Shown: positions 1-7,329 of the stretch, in pieces
Position numbering within the stretch: position 1 is the first letter of the stretch
How the letters are laid out: every line of letters starts with the position of its first letter
Assembly: GCA_964590515.1 (NCBI GenBank)
Contig: CAZPZD010000039.1
Coordinates: 1 to 21,890, forward strand
Direction of reading: 5' to 3'
Length of the DNA stretch: 21,890 bases
From: JADFRG01 sp964590515
Lineage (GTDB): Bacteria > Chloroflexota > Anaerolineae > Anaerolineales > E44-bin32
Made by a program: the position numbers and the translations under genes
The notes under the pieces: generated by a model
Told to the model about the DNA's origin: nothing
Database searches by the model: none
Seen by the model: the letters and a program-made list of their open reading frames with translations, nothing else

Positions 1-1285
1 TGGCCGAGAGCTTCATGGCCCGGCCGATGTCCTTGGTGAATATCGAGGCCGACAGTCCGTAAGCCACATCGTTCGCCAGAGTGAGCGCTTCATCGTCGTC
101 ATTGAACGGGCTGATCGTCAGCACCGGCCCGAACACTTCGCTCTGGATGATCTCGGAATGCTGGGCGGCGTCGACCACGATGGTCGGCTCGAAGTAAAAG
201 CCCTTGGAACTCCCCTTGGGGATTCCGCCTCCGGTCAGCACCCGGGCGCCGCCGGCCTTTGCCCGGTCGACAAAGCCCTGAACCCGTTCGCGCTGGACCG
301 CTGAGATCAGCGGGCCCATCGCCACCCCATCGGCGAACGGCTCGCCTAACTTCACGGCCCGCATGCTCTCGACCAGGGCCTCCTGCAATGACTTGTAGCG
401 GCCTTGGTCCACATAGACCCGGGTGGCCGCAGTGCAGTCTTGCCCGGTGTTGAAGGTCGCCGCCAGGGTCACCTTGGAAACCACCAGGTCGGCGTCTGCG
501 TCGTCGAAAACCAGCAGCGGCGCCTTGCCTCCCAGTTCGAGGTGGACTCGCTTCAGGGTTTTGGAGGCGGTCTCCATCACTCGCATCCCGGTCCGCGGCG
601 AGCCGGTAACGCTCACCATTCGCACGTCCGGATGCTCGACCAGCGCCTGACCGGTTTCGTTACCCCCCGTGACGATGTTGAAAACCCCATCCGGCAAGCC
701 CGCCTCTTTGGAGAGCTCGGCCAGCATCAAGGTGGTGAGCGGGGTGGTCGGCGCCGGTTTCAGCACGACGGTGCAGCCCGCCGCAAGGGCCGGGCCGATT
801 TTCCAGACCGCCATCATTAGCGGATAGTTCCAGGGAGTAATCTGCCCGACTACCCCGACCGGTTCGCGGCGGAAAATCGAGGTGTAGCCGGCGAGATACT
901 CGCCGGCGTGCGAGCCGCGGACATCCCGGGCGGCCGAAGCGAAGAAGCGCAGGTTGTCGATCGTAAAGGGCAGGTCAGCTCCCAGGCTGACCATGTTATA
1001 GGGTTTCCCGGTGTTCTCCGACTCTGCTCGGGCGAACTCGGCCATCCGAGCTTCCAGCAGGTCTGCTAGCTTCCACAGGACCTTGGACCGCTCGCTGGGG
1101 GTCCGCTTCGACCAACGCCCGTCGTAGAACGCTGTCTTCGCAGCTTGGACCGCCCGATCTACATCCTCCCGGCTGCTATCCACCACTTCCGCGATCTTTT
1201 CTTCACTCGCAGGATTGAGGATCGCCATCGTTCCGCCGCCGTTAGTAGGCTGCCACTCCCCGTTGATCCACAGTTCGTAGTTCAT
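1..1285 (-). CDS. patD: NAD(P)-dependent aldehyde dehydrogenase, PatD/YdcW-like (3' end outside window)
   Basis: This open frame starts at ATG 1285 and runs off the left edge, giving 428 codons. An AGGAGG-like site (GGAGG, 5 nt before the ATG) supports the start. The product is an aldehyde dehydrogenase that oxidises an aldehyde to an acid with NAD(P). Visible family landmarks are PWNY (N153), LELGGK (E250) and GQDC with the catalytic Cys at about residue 284, so the Asn-Glu-Cys catalytic set is intact. The context FNTGQDCTAATRV resembles E. coli YdcW/PatD, the gamma-aminobutyraldehyde dehydrogenase of putrescine breakdown. The gene lies 99 nt downstream of a YdcS-like binding protein on the same strand. 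In E. coli, ydcSTUV precedes ydcW, which strengthens the polyamine reading. The family assignment is firm; the exact substrate is inferred. The last roughly 45-60 residues are missing only because of the window edge. Confidence 0.9.
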   Translation of the reverse strand, partial: MNYELWINGEWQPTNGGGTMAILNPASEEKIAEVVDSSREDVDRAVQAAKTAFYDGRWSKRTPSERSKVLWKLADLLEARMAEFARAESENTGKPYNMVSLGADLPFTIDNLRFFASAARDVRGSHAGEYLAGYTSIFRREPVGVVGQITPWNYPLMMAVWKIGPALAAGCTVVLKPAPTTPLTTLMLAELSKEAGLPDGVFNIVTGGNETGQALVEHPDVRMVSVTGSPRTGMRVMETASKTLKRVHLELGGKAPLLVFDDADADLVVSKVTLAATFNTGQDCTAATRVYVDQGRYKSLQEALVESMRAVKLGEPFADGVAMGPLISAVQRERVQGFVDRAKAGGARVLTGGGIPKGSSKGFYFEPTIVVDAAQHSEIIQSEVFGPVLTISPFNDDDEALTLANDVAYGLSASIFTKDIGRAMKLSA

Positions 1286-1321
1286 ACCGTCCTCCAGCTT
1301 CTCTGACCTCGCCCTCACTCC

Positions 1322-1343
1322 CTCCCCACCCGTGGGTGGGGAG
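1322..1343. repeat. Perfect 10-bp inverted repeat between binding-protein and dehydrogenase genes
   Basis: CTCCCCACCC at 1322-1331 and GGGTGGGGAG at 1334-1343 are perfectly complementary with a 2-nt centre. The element lies in the 99-nt gap between the two minus-strand genes. No T-run follows on either strand, so a classical intrinsic terminator is unlikely. It could be an mRNA-processing hairpin that separates expression of the two genes, or one copy of a dispersed intergenic palindrome. One copy in the window cannot decide between these. Confidence 0.45.
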
Positions 1344-1384
1344 AGGCTGGTGGCGAAGTCCGCCGACCAGTAGGCTATCCTGGA

Positions 1385-2671
1385 CTAGCGACCGCCGATC
1401 ACCGCGATCATACTCGTCACCCACTCGTAGTAGGGGACGCAGTCGTTAGGTCCAGGGTCTCCGGCCGGATCAAAACCGCAGGCCGCGGACGGGGTCGTCC
1501 AAAAAAGAATCTTGTCGAAGTCCGCCAGGCCGTTGGGTCCACAGCCAGCCGGTCCGAGAAGCGCATTGCCTTCACAGGCCTCCAGAACCGCCGGCACTGT
1601 CCCAAAGAAGGCGGCCAGATCGCCCTGGAGCTGTTTGTTCAAGGAGTGCTCCAGCCACTTGTACGCGCAGTTCGGGTGCGGGGCGTTGGAGTGCATCATC
1701 GTCGTATCCGCCCAGCCAGTAGCTCCTTCGACCGGGATCACGCTGGCGATCGGCGCGCCGCCGGCAACCAGCTGGATCACCATGAATGGCCAGGAGGCAG
1801 AAGCCACCACACCCTCGTTGACGAAGTCGTCCATCTGGATGTAGGCGTCGTGCCAGTAGCGGTTGACTAGATCGCGCTGGACCCTCAACAAGTCGAGCGC
1901 GGCGTTGAATTGATCCCGGGTCAGCTCATAGGGGTTTTCGATGCCGAGCTCCGGGTTGTGGTACTTCAGGTACAACGCCGCATCTGCGATGTAGATCGCG
2001 CCGTCGTAGGCCTCGATGCGCCCATCGTTTGATTGTCCGTCGCCAAAAGTCGTCTCCTCAAAGACTACGCTCCAACTCGTCGGCGGCTCCGTGAAAACTT
2101 CGGTGTTGTACATCAGCACATTGGATCCCGACTGATAGGAGGCGCCATAGTGCTCTGCCGCGCCGTCACCGTCGGTGTCCACCGTGTGCCAGGGCGCATT
2201 CTGCAGTCGTTCGTCTATAGTGCTGTAGCTGGGGACCAGGTCAATGTTGATTTCCTGCACCAGGCCGGCCGAAATCAGCCGGTTGCTGGCATCCCCGGAG
2301 GCGGTAACCAGATCGAAGCCGCCCTGGGTCATCAGCGCCACCATCTCGTCCGAGGTGGCAGCCACCTGCTGTGACACAAGGCACCCGGTCTCGGCCTCGA
2401 AGCCGGTGACCCAATCGAATTCGGGGAGGTACTCACCTCGTTCGATGTAGCCGGCCCAGGCGATGATCGAAACTGCTCCTTCACCTTCGCCGATCTCCTG
2501 AAGCGGGCCGCCCTCGGGGGCTGGCACCGCGGTGGGTGCAGGTGCGGAGATTGGGGCGGGCGCCGAGGTCGGTGCTGGCACAGCCGTCGGCGCCGGCGAA
2601 GCAGTTGCACATGCCGCCAGGCCCAGCCCGAGCACGACCGTCAACCAAAACAAGTATGAAACTTTCCTCAC
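1385..2671 (-). CDS. ydcS: Polyamine-type ABC transporter substrate-binding lipoprotein, YdcS-like
   Basis: This 428-residue protein starts at GTG 2671, with GGAGGA ending 5 nt upstream. Residues 1-21 form a lipoprotein signal with lipobox LAAC (Cys21). An Ala/Pro linker follows (about 25-52), then a PotD-type binding domain. Stretches such as AWAGYIERGEY, DLVTASGDAS, YDGAIYIADAAL, RYWHD, NEGVVASASWP and GWADTTMMHS match my memory of E. coli YdcS, the putative putrescine/spermidine-binding protein of the ydcSTUV-ydcW cluster. It probably captures a polyamine outside the membrane and hands it to an ABC permease. No permease or ATPase gene lies between it and the dehydrogenase; they may be beyond the left edge or elsewhere. 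A CRP-type palindrome about 100 nt upstream suggests activator control. The substrate is inferred from the family only. Confidence 0.88.
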   Translation of the reverse strand: MRKVSYLFWLTVVLGLGLAACATASPAPTAVPAPTSAPAPISAPAPTAVPAPEGGPLQEIGEGEGAVSIIAWAGYIERGEYLPEFDWVTGFEAETGCLVSQQVAATSDEMVALMTQGGFDLVTASGDASNRLISAGLVQEINIDLVPSYSTIDERLQNAPWHTVDTDGDGAAEHYGASYQSGSNVLMYNTEVFTEPPTSWSVVFEETTFGDGQSNDGRIEAYDGAIYIADAALYLKYHNPELGIENPYELTRDQFNAALDLLRVQRDLVNRYWHDAYIQMDDFVNEGVVASASWPFMVIQLVAGGAPIASVIPVEGATGWADTTMMHSNAPHPNCAYKWLEHSLNKQLQGDLAAFFGTVPAVLEACEGNALLGPAGCGPNGLADFDKILFWTTPSAACGFDPAGDPGPNDCVPYYEWVTSMIAVIGGR

Positions 2672-2765
2672 GTTCTCCTCCTTATGGGATTGTGGTCTAG
2701 CAAGTTAGTTGGGTCGCTATGTTTGGCTTAGATTTTTGTTGCCGGTAAGGTCTCACCTGCCTTTC

Positions 2766-2785
2766 ATTGTGAAATGCGTCACAAT
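2766..2785. promoter_or_regulatory. CRP/FNR-family operator-like palindrome
   Basis: ATTGTGA (2766-2772) and TCACAAT (2779-2785) are perfect inverted 7-mers around a 6-nt spacer. This contains the CRP consensus TGTGA-N6-TCACA exactly. Its centre lies about 104 nt before the GTG of the polyamine-binding gene on the minus strand, a usual distance for an activator site upstream of a promoter. The match is seen directly. Binding by a CRP-family protein is inferred, since no such regulator is encoded in the window, although a class III cyclase is. Confidence 0.6.
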
Positions 2786-2810
2786 TAGTCTGGACGCGGT
2801 CTAAAGCAAA

Positions 2811-2830
2811 CGTCCCGCATAAGCGGGACG
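2811..2830 (-). terminator. Probable intrinsic terminator of the GTPase transcript
   Basis: CGTCCCGC (2811-2818) and GCGGGACG (2823-2830) form a perfect 8-bp stem with a 4-nt loop. Read on the minus strand, the stem is followed by TTTGCTTT, a T-rich tail, while the plus-strand flank is not T-rich. It lies about 225 nt after the GTPase stop codon, so a long 3' UTR would be needed. It would also insulate the downstream binding-protein promoter. Confidence 0.5.
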
Positions 2831-3056
2831 CGTTGGAAATCGGGCGGATCTGCAGCCAGGGCTGCCGGCCTTGCATGGCGGGCCGGGATCTCGGCATGGT
2901 CCTTGAATCTTGCGCGTCCGTCGGCCGGGCCACTTTCAGATGCTCACTGGTCAATGGACTGGGAGAAGAGATCTCTGGATGGGCGTTTGTAGAACGAATG
3001 ATTTTAGTCGGGGGCTGTCGGAGCTGTCAAGATGTGGACGGCCGAATGACACCGAG

Positions 3057-4043
3057 TCAAATTCGCAGTTCGACGATGTCGCCATCGTGCAGTACGTGCT
3101 CGCGGGCGACCAGTTGCCCGTCGTACACTCCCTTCCCCCACAACCTGGCCGACCGGAGCTTGTCGTAGAAGTCGTGGTGGAGCAGCGCGGCGAACTCTTG
3201 AAGGGTGCCTCCCTTGCGCATTACGAAAGGAGTATTGAGGTCGGGTTCCCTGCCCGGCGCCCGGGAATAGATGCGCATGATCTCCAACCTCTCGAAGACC
3301 GCCATCCGCAGCCGATCCAGCCCGCGCCCCGAGCGGGCCGACACCGCGATGGAATGCCAGTCTTCATCGAGCAAGCGGCGGAAGATCTGGAAGTTCTCGT
3401 CGTCTGAGGCATCGTCGCTTTTATTCGCTACTACCAGGACCGGAAGGAAGCTCCGCCGCACTCCGTCGTCAAACCGCCCCTTCCAGCGCAGCGGATGCAC
3501 TCGCTGGTCGGCCAGCAGGTTCAATGTGCGCTCGAGCTGCTGGTCCGGATCGGCGTCCAGGTCTACGACCACCAGGATCAGGTCGGCCGAACGGACCAGA
3601 TCCATCAGCATGGGTTCAAGGTAGTCGCGGTCGATCGAGGGTGTGTCGATGAGCTGGATCTGTACATTCTCCACCAGCATCATGCCCGGGGTCGGGGTCC
3701 AGCTGGTGAAGGGTGCCTCCGAGACCTCCGGTTCCGCATTGGTGAGGGAAGCAAGCAGCGCCGATTTGCCGGCGTTTGAACAGCCGATCAGGACTACTCG
3801 CCCGGCGCCTTCGCGAGGAATATTCCAGGCTGGGTCTCGCCGGGCGCCCTTCTTGCGTGGTTGGGCGGCGGTCTTGAGCTTGGAAAGCTTCCGGCGCAGA
3901 TCGGCCCGCAGGTGATCGGTCCCCTTGTGCTTGGGGATCGTGCCGATCAGTTCCTCGAGGCGCTCGACCTTCTCGATCGGGTCTTTGGCTTCTTTGTAGC
4001 GCTTCTCGGCCTCGAAGTATTGGGGTGGCAGATTGGTTGGCAT
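3057..4043 (-). CDS. DRG/Obg-like GTPase with C-terminal TGS domain
   Basis: This 328-residue GTPase has GCSNAGKS (G1, 87-94), a Thr-rich switch I (113-118), DTPS in place of the usual DTPG (G3, 133-136), NKSD (G4, 207-210) and SAR (G5, 235-237). Residues 1-60 are a charged helical region containing IPKHKGT, a feature I associate with DRG-type proteins. Residues about 255-328 match a TGS domain, including LWGKGV, REHVLHDGD and a short C-terminal strand. The family binds RNA or ribosomes and is known mainly from archaea and eukaryotes (DRG/Rbg), with bacterial relatives. It lies 60 nt downstream of the MFS gene on the same strand, so co-transcription is likely. ATG 4043 has no strong ribosome-binding site. 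The superfamily is firm; the cellular role (ribosome-associated factor) is inferred. Confidence 0.85.
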   Translation of the reverse strand: MPTNLPPQYFEAEKRYKEAKDPIEKVERLEELIGTIPKHKGTDHLRADLRRKLSKLKTAAQPRKKGARRDPAWNIPREGAGRVVLIGCSNAGKSALLASLTNAEPEVSEAPFTSWTPTPGMMLVENVQIQLIDTPSIDRDYLEPMLMDLVRSADLILVVVDLDADPDQQLERTLNLLADQRVHPLRWKGRFDDGVRRSFLPVLVVANKSDDASDDENFQIFRRLLDEDWHSIAVSARSGRGLDRLRMAVFERLEIMRIYSRAPGREPDLNTPFVMRKGGTLQEFAALLHHDFYDKLRSARLWGKGVYDGQLVAREHVLHDGDIVELRI

Positions 4044-4103
4044 AGGATCGGTGCCGCTTCCCGCGCGGCGGGCCGGTTTTCGGAGGGCTTTCTGCTTGGG
4101 CGG

Positions 4104-5396
4104 CTAAGGTGCGGGCGCGGCCGAGGGTCGGGCGGGCCCCGTCTCCTGGCTGGGTAGGTCCATTCTCAAGATGCGAAAGCTGAGCAGGAAGGCAATGGCC
4201 ATCAACCCGGCCGCGACGAAAAGCGGCAACGCCGCCTCGGTCTCCGGCGACACCCCGTCGATCCGCATCTGGAGCAGTAGGCCGGCCACAATCGGGCCGA
4301 TCACCAGGGTTAGGCTGTTGGATGATTGAAAGGCCCCGAGCACCCGACCCCGCATGTGCGGCGGAGAAAAGCGGCTGATGATCGAGGTCAGGGAGGGCTG
4401 GTTGATGGCGTTTGATGCGGCCAATGGGATGAACGATACCGCAGCCGTGATCGAATTGCGGGCCAGCGCGGTGCCCAAGAAAGCCAGAATCCGGGCGAAG
4501 GCGGAGACCGAGACCAGCCGCCGCTCTCCATAGCGGTTGACTAGCGGACCGACGAAGAAGCTCTGGGTGGTCACGCTGACCACTCCCACCCAGGTCAGCA
4601 GGAACCCGATGTTGCGCTCCACCGTCAGAAGTGGGAGAGCAGGAAACAGGCTGCGGCGGGCAAAGAGTGGAAAGCTCGACTGCAGCAGCGCGAAGCCCAG
4701 GAAGGCGATAAACGAGAACAAGATGATGACCCGAACGTTGGCTATGCGCAGAACGTCCATTAGCCCCCCTGTGCCGAGTCGGCTCGGCCGCGGCTGCCCG
4801 AGCGGGTGACGTTGTTCTGGCGCCAAAGTCTCCGGGAGCAGGAAAGTCGTGCCCAGGATCGAGAGCAGCGAAAAGAAGGCCGCCACGAAGAAGGGTGCGT
4901 GTTGGCTGTAGGCGGCTAGCGAGTCGATGCCGGCGGCCAGGTTGACGACCAGGCCCCCCAACGCCGGCCCGACAATGAACCCGGCCCCGAACGCGGCACT
5001 GATCAATCCAAAGCCGCGGGCCCGGTTCTTCTCGGTCGTGATGTCGTTGATGTAGGCGGTGGCAGTCGTGATGTTGCCGCCGGAAATCCCATCGATAATC
5101 CGCCCGAGGTACAGCAGGAACAGCGAGTTGGCGAAACCCAGCACCAGGAATCCGATGAAGGTCCCGATCTGGCTCAGGATCAGCACCGGCCGACGGCCAA
5201 AAGCATCCGAGAGCCGTCCCATCACCGGCCCGGCTACCACCAGCCCGGCCGAGTAGGAAGTCAGCAGCATGGTCGCTTGCAGATCGGTGGCCCCGAAAGA
5301 TTCTTGGGCGTGCAGCAGCAGCACCGGGATGACGATCCCGAATCCGATCAGGTCAACGAAGACGATCGTGAACAGAATGGCGAAGCGGCGGTCCAT
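4104..5396 (-). CDS. MFS transporter, TetA/DHA1-like drug exporter
   Basis: This 430-residue multi-pass membrane protein begins MDRRFAILFTIVFVDLIGFG. It carries MFS motif A at GRLSDAFGRRP (60-70), between the second and third helices, and a Gly-rich motif C-like stretch around GAGFIVGPALGG (137-148), typical of 12-helix proton-driven exporters. The TM1 Asp15 and the GRIIDGISGG stretch are shared with tetracycline-type TetA exporters. The frame is open up to 5531, but ATG 5396 is preferred because the protein family starts there. A consensus -10 box at 5421-5426 also lies inside the possible extension. GAGG directly abuts the ATG, so the ribosome site is poor. The GTPase gene follows after 60 nt. 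The substrate is unknown: homology to TetA does not prove tetracycline export. Confidence 0.88.
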   Translation of the reverse strand: MDRRFAILFTIVFVDLIGFGIVIPVLLLHAQESFGATDLQATMLLTSYSAGLVVAGPVMGRLSDAFGRRPVLILSQIGTFIGFLVLGFANSLFLLYLGRIIDGISGGNITTATAYINDITTEKNRARGFGLISAAFGAGFIVGPALGGLVVNLAAGIDSLAAYSQHAPFFVAAFFSLLSILGTTFLLPETLAPEQRHPLGQPRPSRLGTGGLMDVLRIANVRVIILFSFIAFLGFALLQSSFPLFARRSLFPALPLLTVERNIGFLLTWVGVVSVTTQSFFVGPLVNRYGERRLVSVSAFARILAFLGTALARNSITAAVSFIPLAASNAINQPSLTSIISRFSPPHMRGRVLGAFQSSNSLTLVIGPIVAGLLLQMRIDGVSPETEAALPLFVAAGLMAIAFLLSFRILRMDLPSQETGPARPSAAPAP

Positions 5397-5420
5397 CCTC
5401 AACCCGGACACAAGTTCGAC

Positions 5421-5426
5421 ATTATA
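5421..5426 (-). promoter_or_regulatory. Consensus -10 box for the MFS gene
   Basis: The minus strand reads TATAAT here, a perfect sigma-70 -10 hexamer. Transcription would begin around 5414, leaving an 18-nt leader before ATG 5396. No convincing -35 hexamer is present 16-18 nt upstream, so promoter strength is uncertain. Confidence 0.42.
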
Positions 5427-5531
5427 AGGGAAAGGACCCACGCCGGATCGCCGGCCTGCGCCGCCCACCCGCGCCGCTGACTCGCGCCGGTGGCACTCTC
5501 GGTCGACCTCCGCGCTCGCCCGGCGGGCCAC

Positions 5532-5559
5532 TTGCGCTCGACGAAAGCCGTGGTAACAT
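5532..5559 (+). promoter_or_regulatory. Extended -10 promoter of cold-shock gene 1
   Basis: TTGCGC (5532-5537) lies 16 nt before TAACAT (5554-5559), which is preceded by TGG, an extended -10 element. The promoter of the second cold-shock gene has the same plan: TTGCAC, a 16-nt spacer, TGG and TATATT. In both cases the conserved leader begins at the same distance after the -10. The shared geometry raises confidence above what either hexamer alone would give. Confidence 0.62.
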
Positions 5560-5566
5560 TTTTGGC

Positions 5567-5716
5567 TGTAGGTTGCATGGAAGTTCTGTCAGGAAGTCGT
5601 GAGATCTTGGCCTGAGCGTGCGCAGCTCAGGCCGATGTGGTTAAGCACACACCCCGGCCTCCGAGAACAAGACCGGCACCTATATTTGAATCTGCCTTAA
5701 GGAGGCAAGGAAACAC
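5567..5716 (+). ncRNA. Structured 5' leader of cold-shock gene 1
   Basis: This 150-nt leader begins TGTAGGTTGC at the expected transcription start, 8 nt after the -10 box, and ends at the start codon. It aligns with the leader of the second cold-shock gene; 38 of the first 46 positions are identical. A perfect 9-bp hairpin (5609-5617 with 5625-5633, 7-nt loop) matches a 9-bp hairpin in copy 2 with two compensatory pair changes. A conserved GUUC (5583-5586) can also pair with GAAC (5665-5668). The ribosome-binding site sits in a second small hairpin. Long leaders controlling translation with temperature are known for E. coli cspA; this sequence does not look like that one. An RNA-level regulatory role is inferred. 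Confidence 0.65.
5693..5707 (+). promoter_or_regulatory. Hairpin enclosing the Shine-Dalgarno site
   Basis: TGCCT (5693-5697) pairs with AGGCA (5703-5707), leaving the loop TAAGG. The ribosome-binding site AAGGAGG (5699-5705) lies half in the loop and half in the 3' arm. The spacing to ATG 5717 is 11 nt. Copy 2 has the same arrangement with one more base pair. It could tune translation by temperature or by binding of the cold-shock protein itself. Confidence 0.55.
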
Positions 5717-5926
5717 ATGTCGGATCGAGTACAGGGTTCAGTGAAGTGGTTCAATGAGAAGAAGGGGTTTGGATTCATCGAGCGCGAAGATGGCGACGAT
5801 GTGTTCGTCCACTTCTCGGCCATCTCAGGCGACGGCTTCCGCACCCTTGAGGAAGGCCAGCGGGTGGAGTTCTCCATCCAACAGGGCCCCAAGGGTCTGC
5901 AGGCAGCCGAGGTCATCAAGATCTAA
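5717..5926 (+). CDS. Cold-shock domain protein (CspA family), copy 1
   Basis: This 69-residue protein is a single cold-shock domain, the usual length of the family. It folds as a five-stranded OB barrel that binds single-stranded RNA or DNA and melts RNA structure. RNP1 is KGFGFI (16-21) and RNP2 is VFVHF (29-33); the aromatic residues W11, F18, F20, F30, H32 and F33 form the binding face. AAGGAGG precedes the ATG. The gene is monocistronic: it has its own extended -10 promoter, a 150-nt structured leader and an intrinsic terminator 24 nt after the stop. It is closely similar to the second copy at 12753-12962. An open frame on the opposite strand is a shadow. Confidence 0.96.
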   Translation: MSDRVQGSVKWFNEKKGFGFIEREDGDDVFVHFSAISGDGFRTLEEGQRVEFSIQQGPKGLQAAEVIKI

Positions 5927-5950
5927 GCCGGCCTGAACCTGCAAACAAAA

Positions 5951-5975
5951 GCCCCCGCGCGCACGGGGGCTTTTT
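5951..5975. terminator. Bidirectional intrinsic terminator after cold-shock gene 1
   Basis: GCCCCCG (5951-5957) and CGGGGGC (5964-5970) form a 7-bp GC stem. It is extended by AAAA/TTTT and followed by a T-run (5971-5975). The A-run before the stem gives a T-run on the other strand, so it can also end the convergent lipoprotein transcript, whose stop is at 5992. Confidence 0.88.
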
Positions 5976-5991
5976 CTTATGATCCGACCGG

Positions 5992-7110
5992 CTAGTCCTG
6001 CTCCACAACCCGGACCTGAAACACTCCCTGCGCCGTCAGCGGGACGGTCAACTGCTCGCCCTCTGCCGCGATCGTCATTTCGCCGCTCAGATCCTGGTGC
6101 AGCTGTATGTTCGATAGACCGGTTTGGAGGTTGACCAGCATCGTCCCTTCCTGATCGCCGGCGAGCACATAGCCGAGCTGGAACAACCCGAAGTCCAGCA
6201 TCTCCATGGAATCCGCGGTCGTGAAGCTGGAGCGGACGTCGATCCGGGCGGTCTGCTCGTCGAACCCGCGCAACGTATAGGTGGCTTTAACCGTCAGGGT
6301 CGTTAGAGCGAAGGTCTCGGTCGTAGTCGACCAGCTGTCGCCGACCCGCAACGGCTCCTCAGGGAATTGGACCACCGTGTCCCGCAGCTGGTTCTGCAGC
6401 CCCTCCCCGCCGTATTGCTGGCGGAGGGTGGCCTCCATCTGTTCCCGGGCGGCTGGATCGCTGATTTGCAAGGCCGCGATCATCTGCTCGACGAGCTCTT
6501 GCGCGCCGCGAGTCTCGAGAACCTCCCCCCGCGGCGACATCCGCAACGAGAAACCCAAGCCGATCAGGGCGCGGATGCCTTGTGCCTCCGGCGGAATCTC
6601 GGCGGGCGGATCGGCCGAGTCGTACTCCACCTGGCCCAGCACGGTGTCCTGCTCCAGGATCACCCGCTCGTACAGCAGATCCATCCAGGTGTTCCCCTCC
6701 GAATCAACCTCGGTCACCGCATAGCTGTACTGGATGCCGAGGGTCTGAAGGGTTTCGAACTGCTGGCCTTCCAGGTTTTGGATGACCTCCTGGCGGGTGA
6801 GCAGTTGGATGCGATAGGTCTCGCCGGCCTGGAGCTGGAGCCGCAGCGTAATCGGTTCGCTGCTTTGCGACGAGCCGGCTGAACTGGCCGGGGTCAGGGT
6901 CGGGTCCTCGTTCAAGAACGAGGTTGGCTTCGGCGTGTGTGTTTGCGTCGGGGTCGGCGTGCCAGTCGCCGTCGGCGGGGGTGTATGGGTCCCTGTCGGG
7001 CTGGCGCTCGGAGTTGGCGATGGAGTTGGGGTCGAGGGAGCCGCGCTCGCGCAGGCGGCGATCGCCGCCCACCCCGTGATCAACGCAATGATTGTGAGCT
7101 TCCGAATCAT
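5992..7110 (-). CDS. Secreted lipoprotein of unknown function, DUF6263-like
   Basis: This 372-residue protein begins at ATG 7110, preceded by GGGGAG about 10 nt upstream; a TTG 18 nt earlier is in frame but less likely. A signal peptide ends in the lipobox IAAC (Cys20). Residues about 25-65 are a Pro/Thr/Ser linker, probably spanning the surface layer. The rest is a beta-rich globular domain with repeated features such as LQAGETYRIQLLTRQEV, LRVGDSWS and a late strand-rich segment. That layout suggests the DUF6263 family of extracytoplasmic proteins, recalled rather than searched. No enzymatic motif is visible. It converges on cold-shock gene 1 and shares its terminator. Its function is unknown; anchoring on the outer face of the membrane is the only well supported statement. 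Confidence 0.8.
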   Translation of the reverse strand: MIRKLTIIALITGWAAIAACASAAPSTPTPSPTPSASPTGTHTPPPTATGTPTPTQTHTPKPTSFLNEDPTLTPASSAGSSQSSEPITLRLQLQAGETYRIQLLTRQEVIQNLEGQQFETLQTLGIQYSYAVTEVDSEGNTWMDLLYERVILEQDTVLGQVEYDSADPPAEIPPEAQGIRALIGLGFSLRMSPRGEVLETRGAQELVEQMIAALQISDPAAREQMEATLRQQYGGEGLQNQLRDTVVQFPEEPLRVGDSWSTTTETFALTTLTVKATYTLRGFDEQTARIDVRSSFTTADSMEMLDFGLFQLGYVLAGDQEGTMLVNLQTGLSNIQLHQDLSGEMTIAAEGEQLTVPLTAQGVFQVRVVEQD

Positions 7111-7136
7111 TGGACTGTTTCTCCCCAACCGGCGGC

Positions 7137-7165
7137 ATTATCGCGAACGTCACGCCAAATAGAAA
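7137..7165 (-). promoter_or_regulatory. Possible promoter of the lipoprotein gene
   Basis: On the minus strand GATAAT (7137-7142) lies 17 nt after TTTCTA (7160-7165). Transcription would start near 7130, giving a 20-nt leader containing GGGGAG. The -10 is good and the -35 weak. Confidence 0.35.
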
Positions 7166-7291
7166 GCAGACCGTGAGTCGCTCGGGCGCAGCCAGGTAAG
7201 GGTACGGGCCGGCCAGTGAGTTCGCCTTGGCGGAGCCACGAGCTGTACCGGCTGCCAGTGAGACCCCCGTGGCGATCGCGAAATGGCTAGT

Positions 7292-7307
7292 AAGTAAGTA
7301 TTTACTT
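7292..7307. promoter_or_regulatory. Operator-like palindrome in a divergent promoter region
   Basis: AAGTAA (7292-7297) and TTACTT (7302-7307) are perfect inverted 6-mers around a 4-nt centre. The palindrome covers the -35 hexamer of the promoter of the following pair of genes, the classical place for a repressor. The second gene of that pair encodes an ArsR-like winged-helix protein, making autorepression the simplest hypothesis. The sequence is AT-rich against a GC-rich background. Confidence 0.55.
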
Positions 7308-7329
7308 TCTTCCCCTTTTGCGGTATCAT
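7301..7329 (+). promoter_or_regulatory. Sigma-70 promoter of the amidotransferase-like/ArsR pair
   Basis: TTTACT (7301-7306) is separated by 17 nt from TATCAT (7324-7329). Transcription would start near 7336, giving a leader of about 45 nt containing GAAGGAGG before ATG 7380. The -35 overlaps the palindrome at 7292-7307. Confidence 0.55.

Larger units (their letters stand above)
2672..3056. other. 385-bp intergenic region
   Basis: This gap separates the GTPase gene end from the start of the binding-protein gene, both on the minus strand. It holds the CRP-like palindrome (2766-2785) and a hairpin (2811-2830), each listed separately. The short open frames here lack Shine-Dalgarno sites and recognisable motifs. 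I see no convincing -35/-10 pair between the palindrome and the binding-protein start. Nothing else is recognised. Confidence 0.5.

Noticed and set aside
2697..3168. Small open frames on both strands in the gap before the polyamine-binding gene
   Set aside because: No ribosome sites or recognisable protein features; these overlap the operator and hairpin.
5397..5531. 45-residue N-terminal extension of the MFS transporter
   Set aside because: It crosses a consensus -10 box and lacks membrane-protein character; the family begins at 5396.
5680..5919. 79-residue open frame antisense to cold-shock gene 1
   Set aside because: It is the mirror of a conserved gene and has no ribosome site.
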